Shown here one piece after another: positions 33,678 to 42,679 of a stretch of 64,000 nucleotides of DNA. Below the pieces are notes generated by a model. It saw only the letters and a list, made by a program, of their open reading frames with translations. It was not told the origin of the DNA and made no database searches. How positions within the stretch are numbered: the stretch's first letter is position 1; each line of letters begins with the position of its first letter. Made by a program: the position numbers and the translations under genes. This DNA comes from Actinorhabdospora filicis (lineage in GTDB: Bacteria; Actinomycetota; Actinomycetes; Mycobacteriales; Micromonosporaceae): contig NZ_BSTX01000001.1 of assembly GCF_030269765.1 (NCBI RefSeq), positions 1,059,273 to 1,123,272 on the forward strand. Reading direction: 5' to 3'.

Positions 33678-34139
33678 TCAGCAAGTACAAGCAGCCATCC
33701 CCGCCGGAGCCACCAGCCGATCAAACCCCTCCTGCCGCCGCCCCTCCTCGTCGTAATAAGCGAACCCCTCCCGAACCCAGTACTCGAACCCCCCGATCAT
33801 CTCCTTCACCTCATACCCCAACTCCGCAAAAGCCAGCGCCGCCTTAGTCGCCCCGTTACAAGCCGGCCCCCAGCAGTAAACGATCACCGGCCGGTCAGTG
33901 GGAATCACCCCCAGAGCCCGGTGCCGAATCTTCCCCGTAGGCAGATGCACGGCCCCGGGAAGCCGCCCGGCCTCCCAGGACGAGGGCCCCCGCGTGTCCA
34001 CCACGGTGACCCGATGCCCGCCCTCAATCGCGCTGTGCACATCCGAAACATCCGTCTCGAACTGAAGCCGACGGCTGAAGTGAGCGATGGCGGCAGCGTT
34101 GGCGGCAGTGTTAGCGCCGGAGCTCTCAAAACCAGTCAT
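33678..34139 (-). CDS. Rhodanese-like domain protein (single domain)
   Basis: A 153-residue cytoplasmic sulfurtransferase-like protein. The rhodanese fold is seen in VTVVDTRGPSSWEAGRLPGA and the active-site loop YCWGPACNGA with the persulfide-forming Cys89 and a second Cys94. A C-terminal tail (EGFDRLVAPAGMAACTC) adds two cysteines at the very end. ATG 34139 is chosen over a start 14 codons upstream by domain fit. It is divergent from the AraC-type gene with a 70-bp gap. Confidence 0.9.
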   Translation of the reverse strand: MTGFESSGANTAANAAAIAHFSRRLQFETDVSDVHSAIEGGHRVTVVDTRGPSSWEAGRLPGAVHLPTGKIRHRALGVIPTDRPVIVYCWGPACNGATKAALAFAELGYEVKEMIGGFEYWVREGFAYYDEEGRRQEGFDRLVAPAGMAACTC

Positions 34140-34209
34140 GCCCCCAGCCTGCCGAAAGAAGTCGATCACGAAAAGTGGCACGAACGCCCACTACCGCTAA
34201 GATCACGCC

Positions 34210-35211
34210 ATGCCCCTCCCGCCGCCCCTCCCCCCACCCAACCCCCACCGCATCGCCGTCCTCGTCACCGAAGGCATGGCCCCCTTCGAGTTCGGCTCCG
34301 TCGTCGAGGTCTTCGGCCTCCCCCGCCCCGAGCTCGACATCCCCTGGTACGACCTCACCGTCTGCGCCGACCGCCCCGACACCCCCATGCGCATGCTCGG
34401 CGGCTTCTCCATGACCGCCCACGCCGGCCTGGACGCCTTCGCCGCCGCCGACACCCTCATCGTCCCGGCCGTCCCCACCCCTCGCACCGGCCCCGGCGAA
34501 GCGATCAGCGAGGCGGTGAGAACAGCCCACGACAGAGGCGCCCGCATCGTCTCCATCTGCTCCGGCGCCTTCGCCCTGGCCGCCGCCGGCGTCCTGGACG
34601 GCCGCGAGGCCACCACCCACTGGCGCTACGCCGCCCTCCTCGCCGAGCGCTTCCCGGCGGTCCACGTCAACCCCGATGTCCTCTACGTCGATCACGGCGA
34701 CGTCCTCACCAGCGCGGGCAGCGCCGCCGGGCTGGACCTGTGCCTGCATCTGGTGCGCGCCGACCACGGCCCGCGGGTGGCGAACTCGGTGGCGCGACGT
34801 CTGGTCCTGGCCCCGCACCGGGAGGGCGGGCAGGCCCAGTTCATCGAGTCGGCGGTCGTGGACGATTCCGGCGATGACGGTGTGGCCGTGGCGATGTCGT
34901 GGGCGCTGGACCATCTCGACCGCCCGGTGACGGTCGCCGACCTGGCCGCCCGGGCGCACATGGCGCCGCGCACGTTCATCCGCAACTTCGCCAAGCGCAC
35001 GGGGACGTCGCCGATGCGGTGGATCATCGCGCAGCGCGTCGCGGCGAGCCTGCCGCTGCTGGAGGACGGCGACCTGCCGGTCACGCGGGTGTCGGCGCTG
35101 GTCGGGTTCGACAGCCCGGTCACCTTCCGGCACCATTTCACGCGCGCGATGCGCACCAGCCCGTCGTCCTACCGGCGCGGCTTCGGCACCACCGCGAGGA
35201 TTGGACGATGA
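34210..35211 (+). CDS. AraC-family regulator with DJ-1/PfpI domain (GlxA/FtrA-like)
   Basis: A 333-residue regulator. Residues about 12-185 form a class I glutamine-amidotransferase-like (DJ-1/PfpI) sensor domain, with the nucleophile-elbow Cys in IVSICSGAFALA. Residues about 230-325 hold the double HTH of AraC (VTVADLAARAHMAPRTFIRNF and VTRVSALVGFDSPVTFRHHF). TAAGAT at 34198-34203 lies 6 nt before the ATG, predicting a leaderless message. Its stop overlaps the start of the TetR gene (ATGA at 35208-35211), coupling two regulators, with the DHA2 exporter convergent beyond them. Confidence 0.94.
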   Translation: MPLPPPLPPPNPHRIAVLVTEGMAPFEFGSVVEVFGLPRPELDIPWYDLTVCADRPDTPMRMLGGFSMTAHAGLDAFAAADTLIVPAVPTPRTGPGEAISEAVRTAHDRGARIVSICSGAFALAAAGVLDGREATTHWRYAALLAERFPAVHVNPDVLYVDHGDVLTSAGSAAGLDLCLHLVRADHGPRVANSVARRLVLAPHREGGQAQFIESAVVDDSGDDGVAVAMSWALDHLDRPVTVADLAARAHMAPRTFIRNFAKRTGTSPMRWIIAQRVAASLPLLEDGDLPVTRVSALVGFDSPVTFRHHFTRAMRTSPSSYRRGFGTTARIGR

Positions 35212-35810
35212 CCTACACCGACCGCGAGACGGCGATCCTGGACGCGGTGCACGCGCTGGTCACCGAGATCGGTTACGACGCGATGCGCATCGACCAGGTC
35301 GCCGCCCGCGCGCACGCCAGCAAGGCCACCATCTACCGCCGCTGGAAGGGCAAGGCGGAGCTGACCCTGGAGTGCATGCGGCGGATGCACCCCCCGACCA
35401 CGCTCGTCGAGTCCAGCGGGAGCCTGCGGACCGACCTGATGATGGTCCTGCACGACCACGTCACCGGCAAGAAGTCCGACCACGCCTTCGTGCTGGGCAT
35501 CTCGGCGGCCATGCAGCGCGACGACGAGCTGCGCGAGATGGTCCAGCGCGAGCTCGTGCGGCCTTTCCGGGACTCGGTGCGGCTGGCGCTGGAGTGGGCC
35601 GCCGAGCGCGGCGAGGTGTCCCCTGCCGTGCTCGGCGTGCGGATGCTGCCCGACGTGATCCCCGCGATGTGCGCGCGGCGGCGGTGGATGGAGCCGCTGC
35701 TGTCCGACGATGAGTTCTACGAGGAGCTGATCGAGACGATCGTCATGCCGTTGTGTCAGGCCGCGGCGGGTTCGGGTTGGCGCTCGGGGACCGAGGCCGC
35801 CCGGGGCTGA
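35208..35810 (+). CDS. TetR-family transcriptional regulator
   Basis: A 200-residue repressor-like protein. The N-terminal HTH is AILDAVHALVTEIGYDAMRI then DQVAARAHASKATIYRRWKGK, with a helical ligand domain after it. It starts on an ATGA overlap with the AraC-type gene, so both are made from one message. Its 3' end overlaps the convergent DHA2 exporter gene by 55 bp. A TetR-style palindrome lies upstream of that exporter, so this regulator most likely represses it in response to an exported compound. Confidence 0.93.
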   Translation: MTYTDRETAILDAVHALVTEIGYDAMRIDQVAARAHASKATIYRRWKGKAELTLECMRRMHPPTTLVESSGSLRTDLMMVLHDHVTGKKSDHAFVLGISAAMQRDDELREMVQRELVRPFRDSVRLALEWAAERGEVSPAVLGVRMLPDVIPAMCARRRWMEPLLSDDEFYEELIETIVMPLCQAAAGSGWRSGTEAARG

Positions 35811-37201
35811 CCGGGCGCGCGGATCAGCAGGACCGCCGCCAGCAGCGCCGTGCCCGCCAGGCCCGCCGACCACAGGAATCCGGTGCGGAACCCGGCCGTG
35901 GCGATCTCCAGCGGGTCGGTGGACGCCACCGTCACCGTCAGCGCGATCGTGTTCAGCAGCGCCGGGCCGACCGACCCGCCGACCTGCTGGGCGACGTTGG
36001 TCATGGCCGCCGCCGCGCCGGTGTCGGCCGGGCGCACGCCCAATGTGGACAGTGCCATGACCCGCCCGAACACCAGGCCCATGCCCGCGCCCAGCACGAT
36101 CGCGGGCGCCAGCACGTCGGCGGCGTAGGAGCCGTGCGCGTCGATGCGGCTCAGCAGCAGCATTCCCGTCACGACCAGCGCCAGCCCGGGGACGATCAGC
36201 GCGACCGCCGGCAGGTGCGTCAGCCGGCGCATCGCCACCATCGACACCGCGATCATCAGCCCGGTCATCGGCAGGTAGCCCAGCCCGGTCCGCAGCGGCG
36301 TCATGTGCAGCACGCCCTGCATGTAGTAGGTGCTGAACAGGAACATCCCGAAGTTGCCGCACAGCATGAGGAACACCGTCAGCAGGCCGCCGGCGCGGGT
36401 GCGGTCGCGGAAGATCCGCAGCGGCACCAGCGGATGACGCGCCCGCGTCTGCCAGACGGCGAAGAGCACCAGCGACGCTACCGCGCCCGCCAGCAGGCCG
36501 AGGACGAGCGGGGCGTCCCAGCCGTCGCTCTCGGCCCGCGACAGGCCGTAGACCAGCGCGCCGATGCCGAGGGTGCCCAGGACGGTGCCCGGCAGGTCGA
36601 GCCCGCGGCTCTCGCCCTTGGCCGGGGGCAGCAGCCTGGCCCCGGCGACGGCGGCTGCCAGCGCGACGGGGATGTTGACGTACATCGTCCAGCGCCAGTT
36701 CAGCCACTCGGTGAGCATCCCGCCGAGCACGAGGCCGACCGAGCCGCCCGCCGCGCCGACCATGCCGAAGAGGCCGAAGGCGCGCGCACGCTCCCTGGCC
36801 TCGGTGAAGGTCAGCACGATCAGCGAGAGGATCGTCGGGGCCAGGATCGAGGCGAACACGCCCTGGAGGGCCCGGCCCGCCAGCAGCACGCCCGGGGTGG
36901 TCGCCGCGCCGCCGAGGGCGGAGGCGGCGGCGAAGCCGATGAGGCCGACCACGAAGGTGCGGTTGCGGCCGAAGAGGTCGCCGAGCCGCCCGCCGAGCAG
37001 CAGCAGGCCGCCGAAGGCGAGGGTGTAGGCGGTGATGACCCACTGCCGGTCTCCGTCGGAGAGGCCGAGCTCGGCCTGCGCGGACGGCAGGGCGATGTTG
37101 ACGACGACGGCGTCGAGCATCAGCACCAGCTGCGCTCCGGCGATGACCGCGAAGGCCCACCAGCGGCGCGGGTTCTTGTCCATGGGGGAGGGATCGCTCA
37201 T
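35756..37201 (-). CDS. MFS transporter, DHA2 (EmrB/QacA) type, 14 helices
   Basis: A 481-residue drug:proton antiporter-type exporter. Helix-1 motif LMLDAVVVNIALPS, loop motif GRLGDLFGRNR, the helix-5 motif GAAGGSVGLVLGG and 14 hydrophobic segments show the DHA2 class. AAGGA upstream supports ATG 37201. A perfect 10-bp-arm palindrome (37248-37268) lies about 47 bp before the start, and the convergent TetR gene is the likely repressor. The substrate is unknown. It is only distantly similar to the partial exporter at the left edge of the window. Confidence 0.95.
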   Translation of the reverse strand: MSDPSPMDKNPRRWWAFAVIAGAQLVLMLDAVVVNIALPSAQAELGLSDGDRQWVITAYTLAFGGLLLLGGRLGDLFGRNRTFVVGLIGFAAASALGGAATTPGVLLAGRALQGVFASILAPTILSLIVLTFTEARERARAFGLFGMVGAAGGSVGLVLGGMLTEWLNWRWTMYVNIPVALAAAVAGARLLPPAKGESRGLDLPGTVLGTLGIGALVYGLSRAESDGWDAPLVLGLLAGAVASLVLFAVWQTRARHPLVPLRIFRDRTRAGGLLTVFLMLCGNFGMFLFSTYYMQGVLHMTPLRTGLGYLPMTGLMIAVSMVAMRRLTHLPAVALIVPGLALVVTGMLLLSRIDAHGSYAADVLAPAIVLGAGMGLVFGRVMALSTLGVRPADTGAAAAMTNVAQQVGGSVGPALLNTIALTVTVASTDPLEIATAGFRTGFLWSAGLAGTALLAAVLLIRAPGQPRAASVPERQPEPAAA

Positions 37202-37247
37202 CGGGAATCCTTCAGTGTGGGTGGTTCGCGAAGGACCTCGGCCGAGG

Positions 37248-37268
37248 TGTACGAAACGGTTTCGTACA
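37248..37268. promoter_or_regulatory. TetR-type operator of the DHA2 exporter
   Basis: TGTACGAAAC-g-GTTTCGTACA is a perfect inverted repeat with 10-bp arms and a single central base, located 47-67 bp upstream of the exporter start codon in the promoter region. Its symmetry and A/T content are typical of TetR operators; the TetR gene ending opposite the exporter is the expected binder. Confidence 0.75.
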
Positions 37269-37503
37269 GAAGCTAGGCCGGGAAGCCCGGCCCGGCAAGG
37301 GATCGCGGGACTATGTGAGCGCGGTCACCGGCGCGCGAAGCATGACGGCGGGCCCCCGACGCCCCCACCGCGCCGAGAACCCGCCTCCCGGCCGGGGCTC
37401 ACGATCTCGCAAGTGGCGATGCCGTGAACGCGGGCCGGTACTCAAACTGTTACCGATCGTGCGACAAGGTTGTCAACCCGTACGACACGGGCGAGTGCAC
37501 GAC

Positions 37504-39294
37504 TCACCCGTCCGTGGCGGATACCGCCTCCCCCATTGGGCCGACCTCGCCGCCGCCCGGCTCGACCACCACGCGGAACCGGTGCTCGGGCGCGGTGCGG
37601 CCGGTCAGCCGCACGCGGTGGACGACGTCCGGCCGCTGGTGGTGGTGGTCGACGGTCTCGACGCGCTCGGTCTCGGCGGTGAAGGCCGCGGCGTCATAGG
37701 TCAGCACGGCCCGGCCGCGCTTTCCCTGCCACACCACCGATCCCGGCGACAGCCGCGGCTCGACCCGGGACACGAAGAGCTCGGCCAGGTCGAGGCCAGC
37801 GGCGGCGAAGCCGTCCACGATGGACAACTCGCGGCCGTCCCAGGCGAAGCGGCGGGTCACGCCGTGGCCGTAGACCTCCGACAGGTCGAGTGCGAAGTGG
37901 ACGACGCCGTCGCGCTCCCCGTGCTCCAGCACCCGCGCCGCGCGCTCCCGCCCGGCCTCCTGGGCCACTCCCCCGACGACCGGCACGGAATGCCCGTGCG
38001 CCGACGGGTAGAGCGACTCGTAGCGGCGCGGCCCGAAGTAGTCGGCGTCGTAGAGGCCCGCACCCAGGTCGGCCAGCAGCGGCTCGCCGTCGTGGTCGAT
38101 GAGGAAGTGCCCGAGGTCATTGTGGTTGTGCGGTTCGTCGTTGTGGCCGCCCTTGGCCGCGAAGACCGCGCGGCGGCCGTCCACGGTGGACCGGCGCACC
38201 AGCCAGGCCAGGTCCGGCAGGTAGGCGGTGCCGTCGGCGGCGGGGACGCCCAGGACGGCCGGGTCGGTCCAGGCCAGGTCCCGCGACAGGTGCGCCCAGC
38301 GGTGGCAGTGGTCGGTGGCGAAGGCGGTGACCGCGCCCAGTTCGGGGACCGGGGTGCCCAGCCGGTCGCGCAGCCGGGTGAGCAGCCCGGTGGGGATCCA
38401 GGCGTCCTCGGCGCCGTCGGAGAAGCTCACCGAGCGCCCGCCGCCGAAGTCCACCGCGGCGGGGAAGGCCGCGATCGCCTCGGTGCCCGGCAGGATGTCG
38501 AGGCCGGTGCGCTCGCGCAGGGCCTCGGCGAAGTAGGCGTAGTAGCCGTATCCGTAGACCCAGTAGGACACGCCCTCGGCGCATCCGCCGTCCCCGGCGA
38601 AGCCGGTGCGGAAGACGGTCATCGCACGCAGGACGCGGTCGACGACTCCGGCGAGCCGGTGCGGGTCGGTCTCCAGCCACAGCGCGGCCATGCCCGCCGC
38701 GCCGGCGCAGACCGCCGACCAGTTGTTGGTCATGGTCTCCCAGCGCTGCGGGCGGATGTCGTCCAGCCAGGGCGCCAGCACCCGCCGCCGGACCTCCGAC
38801 TCCACATGGGACACCGTGTCGGCGGGCAGCAGATCACCCAGCAGGCCGACGGCTTCGGCGAGGGTGTGCGCGGTCTCGCAGGCGAAGAGGTCCACCCCGA
38901 GGTCGGCGGTCCGTCCGAAGAGGACGGCGTGCGGCTCGTGGGCGGGCAGGCACCAGGAGTGCTCCCCGGCGATCTGCCACAGGACCTCGTCCAGCCGCGC
39001 CAGGGCCTCGCTGGAGGGTTCGAGGAGCGCGTCGGCGGTTCGGGCGGCCAAACGGGCGCGACGGGCGAAATAGCGGCGTTCGTAGGCCATCCGGTCGCCG
39101 GTCCCGGCGTAGCGGCGCCACAGCTCGCGGGTGAGCTCCGGCAGTGGCGCGGTGGCGGCGGCCTCGGCGCGGATCCCGGCGATCAGCGGGGCGAGCGCGG
39201 GCTCGGCGCTCGCGCGGGCGAAGTCGGCGCGGGTGAGGATGGGGCGGGGTTCGTGGGCGGCGATGGCGTCCCGGATCTGGACGAGGTTGTACAC
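37504..39294 (-). CDS. Heparinase II/III-family protein (probable polysaccharide lyase-like)
   Basis: A 596-residue protein. The N-terminal half is an alpha-helical toroid with NNWSAVCAGAAGMAALWLET (about 185-205) and GDGGCAEGVSYWVYGYGYYAY, while the C-terminal half is beta-rich with the family hallmark HNDEPHNHNDLGHFLIDHDG (about 380-400). Family members cleave acidic polysaccharides such as heparan, alginate or their oligosaccharides. There is no signal peptide, so the substrate would be an imported oligosaccharide. GTG 39294 is preferred because GGAG lies upstream; TTG 39333 is possible. It is transcribed alone. Confidence 0.87.
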   Translation of the reverse strand: MYNLVQIRDAIAAHEPRPILTRADFARASAEPALAPLIAGIRAEAAATAPLPELTRELWRRYAGTGDRMAYERRYFARRARLAARTADALLEPSSEALARLDEVLWQIAGEHSWCLPAHEPHAVLFGRTADLGVDLFACETAHTLAEAVGLLGDLLPADTVSHVESEVRRRVLAPWLDDIRPQRWETMTNNWSAVCAGAAGMAALWLETDPHRLAGVVDRVLRAMTVFRTGFAGDGGCAEGVSYWVYGYGYYAYFAEALRERTGLDILPGTEAIAAFPAAVDFGGGRSVSFSDGAEDAWIPTGLLTRLRDRLGTPVPELGAVTAFATDHCHRWAHLSRDLAWTDPAVLGVPAADGTAYLPDLAWLVRRSTVDGRRAVFAAKGGHNDEPHNHNDLGHFLIDHDGEPLLADLGAGLYDADYFGPRRYESLYPSAHGHSVPVVGGVAQEAGRERAARVLEHGERDGVVHFALDLSEVYGHGVTRRFAWDGRELSIVDGFAAAGLDLAELFVSRVEPRLSPGSVVWQGKRGRAVLTYDAAAFTAETERVETVDHHHQRPDVVHRVRLTGRTAPEHRFRVVVEPGGGEVGPMGEAVSATDG

Positions 39295-39375
39295 GATTGC
39301 GGCTCCCGATCGACGGATTCGATCAAGATCCAACAGAACGCCCCCGCTGTCAACAGCAAGGGAGGGCCGACCGGC

Positions 39376-39966
39376 TCAGTTCTGGCTGGGGTCGGACGGG
39401 TACATCGCCACGGCGGCCAGCAGGCCGACCTGGCGTCGCCACACCATCGTCCACAGGTCCTCGGGGTTGGGCGCGAAGGCGTCGCCGGGGAGGACGTCGA
39501 AGACCAGCCAGGCGCCCTCGTCGATCTCGCCCTCCAGCTGCCCGGGTCCCCAGCCGGCGTATCCGGCGAAGATGCGCAACCCGTCGATGACCTCGGCGAG
39601 GGGTTCGGGGTCGGCGGCCAGGTCGAGGGTGCCCAGGCGGCCGGCGAAGGTGCGGAAGCACTCGGGTTTGCCGACGCCGGGTCTGATGCGGGCGACGGCG
39701 ATGGCCGATTCGGGCTGCACGGGGCCGCCCTCGAAGACGACGGCGGGTTCGGGGACGAGCCCGTCCCAGCCGTCGAGGACGTCGGTCACCGGCATCTCGG
39801 TGGCGCGGTTGAGGACGACGCCGAGGGCGCCGTCGGATTCGTGGCCGAGCAGCAGTACCACGGTCCGGTCGAAGTTGGGGTCCTTGAGCACGGGGGACGC
39901 CACCAGCAGCCGCCCGGACAGGGACGCGACGGTCCGGTAGTCGATCATTCCGGTCTCTTCCGACAC
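39376..39966 (-). CDS. YqgE/AlgH family protein (UPF0301)
   Basis: A 196-residue cytoplasmic protein of uncharacterised function, widely conserved in bacteria. It has SGRLLVASPVLKDPNFDRTV at the N-terminus, the GHESDGALGVVLNRATEM core and FAGYAGWGPGQLEGEIDEGAW, all YqgE hallmarks. GTG 39966 has GGGAGGG at good spacing; ATG 39948 is an alternative. It sits 95 bp downstream of the histidine kinase gene on the same strand and could be a distal part of that transcript. Confidence 0.93.
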   Translation of the reverse strand: MSEETGMIDYRTVASLSGRLLVASPVLKDPNFDRTVVLLLGHESDGALGVVLNRATEMPVTDVLDGWDGLVPEPAVVFEGGPVQPESAIAVARIRPGVGKPECFRTFAGRLGTLDLAADPEPLAEVIDGLRIFAGYAGWGPGQLEGEIDEGAWLVFDVLPGDAFAPNPEDLWTMVWRRQVGLLAAVAMYPSDPSQN

Positions 39967-40061
39967 CGTGCCCTCCCTTCGCGGTACGTCGCCCTACCCC
40001 ACGCACGTTAGCGGGTGATTGGGGCAGTGCACAGTACCTCTACCGACACCGGACGCACGGC

Positions 40062-41075
40062 TCACACGGTAGCGGCCGGAATCCGTACCGTGAAGCGGCA
40101 TCCGCGCCCGACATTGGCGACGGAGACTTCGCCCTGGTGAGCGCCCACGAGCCCGGCGACGATGGCGAGGCCGAGTCCGCCGCCGGCGGTCTCGCCGGGG
40201 GTGCGGGCGGTCTCGCCGCGGAAGGCAACTTCGAACAGGCGGGGGAGGTCGTTCTCGTCGATGCCGCCGCAGGTGTCGGTGACGGCGAACCAGGCCGAGG
40301 CGGCGTCCTGCCCGCCGGTGACGGTGATGGTCCCGTCGGCCGGGGTGGAGCTGATGGCGTTGCGGAGGAGGTTGGCCACGACGCGGGAGAGCTCTTTCTC
40401 ACTGCCGCGCACGAGGGGCCAGGCGCCGTCGACGGCGTGCAGGCGGACGCGTTTGGCCTCGGCGACGGGCCCGACGGCGGCGACGACGTCGGACACCACG
40501 TCCCGCAGCGAGAGGGCCTCGATGGTGAGCCGGAGGGCCCCGGCGTTGATGCGGGAGAGTTCGAAGAGGTCTTCGACGAGGGCGGCCATCCGGTCGCATT
40601 CGACGCGGATGCGGCGGTGGAAGTCGGCGACAGTGCGGCCGTCGACGACGACGCCGTCCTCAAGCGCCTCGGCCATGGCGCGCATACCGGCCAGGGGCGT
40701 GCGCAGGTCGTGGCTGACCCAGGCGACCAGGTCGCGCCGCCCGGCCTCCAGGGACCGTTCCCGCTCGCGCGCCTCGGCGGCCCACATGGCCTGGCGGGTG
40801 AGCCGCCGTCCCAGCCACAGGCCCACCGACAGACTCACCGCGCCCGCGACGACGATGACGATGAGCAGCACGGTGAGGTCGTGGGAGCTGATGAACATGG
40901 CCAGCGCGGTGCTGACGATCCCGGCGGCCACGGCCAGGACGGTGACGGCGAGGACCCCGCCGACGTGCGCGGTGACGCTGCGCCCGCGCAGGGAACGCAG
41001 GATGAGGGCGCCGGGCAGCGCGATCGCGAGGGAGCCCGCGAGCGCGATCAGGCCGACGAGGATCAGGTCACGCAC
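40062..41075 (-). CDS. Two-component sensor histidine kinase
   Basis: A 337-residue membrane kinase. Three or four hydrophobic helices lie in residues 1-105 with almost no extracytoplasmic loop, so it probably senses within the membrane. The phosphoacceptor is His122 in WVSHDLRTPL. The ATPase domain has LLRNAIS (N box), DTCGGID (G1, with Cys in place of the usual Gly) and GGGLGLAI (G2). No separate HAMP domain is evident. It overlaps its response regulator gene by 8 bp. Confidence 0.93.
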   Translation of the reverse strand: MRDLILVGLIALAGSLAIALPGALILRSLRGRSVTAHVGGVLAVTVLAVAAGIVSTALAMFISSHDLTVLLIVIVVAGAVSLSVGLWLGRRLTRQAMWAAEARERERSLEAGRRDLVAWVSHDLRTPLAGMRAMAEALEDGVVVDGRTVADFHRRIRVECDRMAALVEDLFELSRINAGALRLTIEALSLRDVVSDVVAAVGPVAEAKRVRLHAVDGAWPLVRGSEKELSRVVANLLRNAISSTPADGTITVTGGQDAASAWFAVTDTCGGIDENDLPRLFEVAFRGETARTPGETAGGGLGLAIVAGLVGAHQGEVSVANVGRGCRFTVRIPAATV

Positions 41076-41775
41076 CGGTCGCCTCCACCGGTTCGAAGCG
41101 GTATCCGACGCCCCACACGGTACGGATGCGCCTGGGGTCGGCGGGGTCGGCCTCGACCTTCTCGCGCAGCCGCCGGACGTGGACGGTGACGGTCGACTGG
41201 TCGCCGAAGGTCCAGCCCCAGACCTCTTCGAGGAGTTCGCCGCGCCGGAACGCGCGCCCGGGGTGGCGCATGAGGTGGGCGAGCAGGTCGAACTCGCGCA
41301 CGGTCAGCGGGAGCGGCTCGCCGGCGAGGGTGGCGACGCGGGCTCCGGCGTCCACGACGAGGTCGCCGTCGGTGAGGACCTCGGTGACCTTCGGCGTGCG
41401 GATGGCCCCGGCGCGGCGCAGCACCGACTGGACGCGCAGGACCAGCTCGCGCGGCGAGAAGGGCTTGGCGACGTAGTCGTCGGCGCCCACGCGCAGGCCC
41501 AGGACGCGGTCGGCCTCCTCGCCCAGGGCGGTGAGCATGATGACGGGGACGTCCGATGTGGACCGCAGGACGCGGCAGACCTCGATGCCGTCCATGCCGG
41601 GCAGCATGAGGTCGAGGACGACGAGGTCGGGCCCGGTCCGGCGGAACTCGCGCAGCCCGGTGGGGCCGTCGGCGGCCATGGTGACGGTGATGCCCGCGTG
41701 TTCCAGGTAGCGCCGGACGACGTCGGAGACGGTGGGGTCGTCGTCGACCACGAGGACGTGCGGGGTCTCGGCCAT
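41068..41775 (-). CDS. OmpR/PhoB-family response regulator
   Basis: A 235-residue regulator. The receiver domain shows VLVVDDDPTVS, phosphoacceptor Asp55 in LDLMLPGMDG, MLTA and the conserved Lys in DDYVAKPFSPREL. The C-terminal winged helix has LTVREFDLLAHLMRHPGRAF and STVTVHVRRLREKVE. It is followed by its kinase with an 8-bp overlap, forming a standard pair. Target genes are not evident. Confidence 0.95.
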   Translation of the reverse strand: MAETPHVLVVDDDPTVSDVVRRYLEHAGITVTMAADGPTGLREFRRTGPDLVVLDLMLPGMDGIEVCRVLRSTSDVPVIMLTALGEEADRVLGLRVGADDYVAKPFSPRELVLRVQSVLRRAGAIRTPKVTEVLTDGDLVVDAGARVATLAGEPLPLTVREFDLLAHLMRHPGRAFRRGELLEEVWGWTFGDQSTVTVHVRRLREKVEADPADPRRIRTVWGVGYRFEPVEATGA

Positions 41776-41784
41776 GAGCTCACG

Positions 41785-42456
41785 TTATGCGCGCGGTGAC
41801 GCCGGGTGCTCGGGTTGGGCGCGTCCGTCCGCGAACCGTAAGACTCTCTCCAGTTCGGCGATGCGGGCCAGCAGGGCGGCCTTCTCCTCCTCGGCCTGCT
41901 CTTGGATCCGGCCGATGACGCGTTCGACGACCTCGGCGGGGTAGAGGACCGGGATGTGCTGGGGGCAGTTCCAGTCGAAGCCCTCGACCGTGATGACGAT
42001 CGCCCGCTCGACCTTGGCGCGGTAGTCGGGCGTGTGGAGGCGCGCGAACAGCTCCGGGTCGTCCTCGACGACCCTGGCGCGGCCGAGGAGCTTCAACCGC
42101 ACCTGCTCGGCGTAGTCCATCAGGAACAGCGAGACCCGGTCGTCGTGGTCGAGGTTGCCGCGGCTGATGTACTGCCGGTTGCCGCGGAAGTCGGCGAAGG
42201 CGAGCGTGTGGTCGTCCAGGACCTTCAGGAACCCCTCCGGCCCGCCCCGGTGCTGGATATAGGGCCAGCCCGTCTCCCCGACGGTGCCGAGGTAGAAGCT
42301 GTCGCGCCGCCCGATGAACAGCCGCTCGTCGTCGCCGAGCGCGTCGGCCGTCGACGGCCCCTCGGCCATGCCGCGGTAGGCGCGTTCGGAGCCGTGCGCG
42401 GCCTGGTGGCGGCGGACGCCCGGGGTGAAGGCGAGCTGAGCGAAGCGGCGGCTCAT
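41785..42456 (-). CDS. Pyridoxamine 5'-phosphate oxidase-family protein
   Basis: A 223-residue flavin-binding protein. The split-barrel fold is seen in YLGTVGETGWPYIQHRGGPE, RGNRQYISRGNL and RVSLFLMDYAEQVRLKLLGRARV. It ends with a coiled-coil-like, Glu/Ala-rich helix (about 175-205, EQAEEEKAALLARIAELERV). Such proteins bind FMN or F420, but the reaction is unknown. It ends 9 bp before the response regulator start, so the three genes may be cotranscribed. A perfect spaced palindrome lies 60 bp upstream. Confidence 0.9.
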   Translation of the reverse strand: MSRRFAQLAFTPGVRRHQAAHGSERAYRGMAEGPSTADALGDDERLFIGRRDSFYLGTVGETGWPYIQHRGGPEGFLKVLDDHTLAFADFRGNRQYISRGNLDHDDRVSLFLMDYAEQVRLKLLGRARVVEDDPELFARLHTPDYRAKVERAIVITVEGFDWNCPQHIPVLYPAEVVERVIGRIQEQAEEEKAALLARIAELERVLRFADGRAQPEHPASPRA

Positions 42457-42517
42457 GATCGAGCTCCATTCTCATGGGTGGGACCACCTTCAACCATGAG
42501 AACGTCGTGCGTATTCC

Positions 42518-42536
42518 GTGTTCACCAGATGAACAC
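42518..42536. promoter_or_regulatory. Palindromic operator-like site between divergent genes
   Basis: GTGTTCA-ccaga-TGAACAC has perfect 7-bp arms with a 5-bp spacer, 62 bp upstream of the PNPOx-family start and 144 bp upstream of the hypothetical gene on the other strand. It looks like a dimeric regulator site; the cognate protein is not identifiable here. Confidence 0.45.
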
Positions 42537-42679
42537 CCCGTAGGGTCTGGACATTATCCCCGGACATGGTCAATCATCGATAAAAGCCCACTGACGTATG
42601 ACCGACACTGCCTCGGTGTGGACTCCCTTCGCGATGGGACGGCGCGCCGGCCGGTCAGTAGGCAGCGAGGAGGTGCGCC

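Noticed and set aside
37315..40011. Very long open frame (about 900 codons) opposite the heparinase-like and YqgE genes
   Set aside because: It is the antisense shadow of two well-supported genes; its translation is low-complexity Gly/Val/Gln/His and matches no fold.
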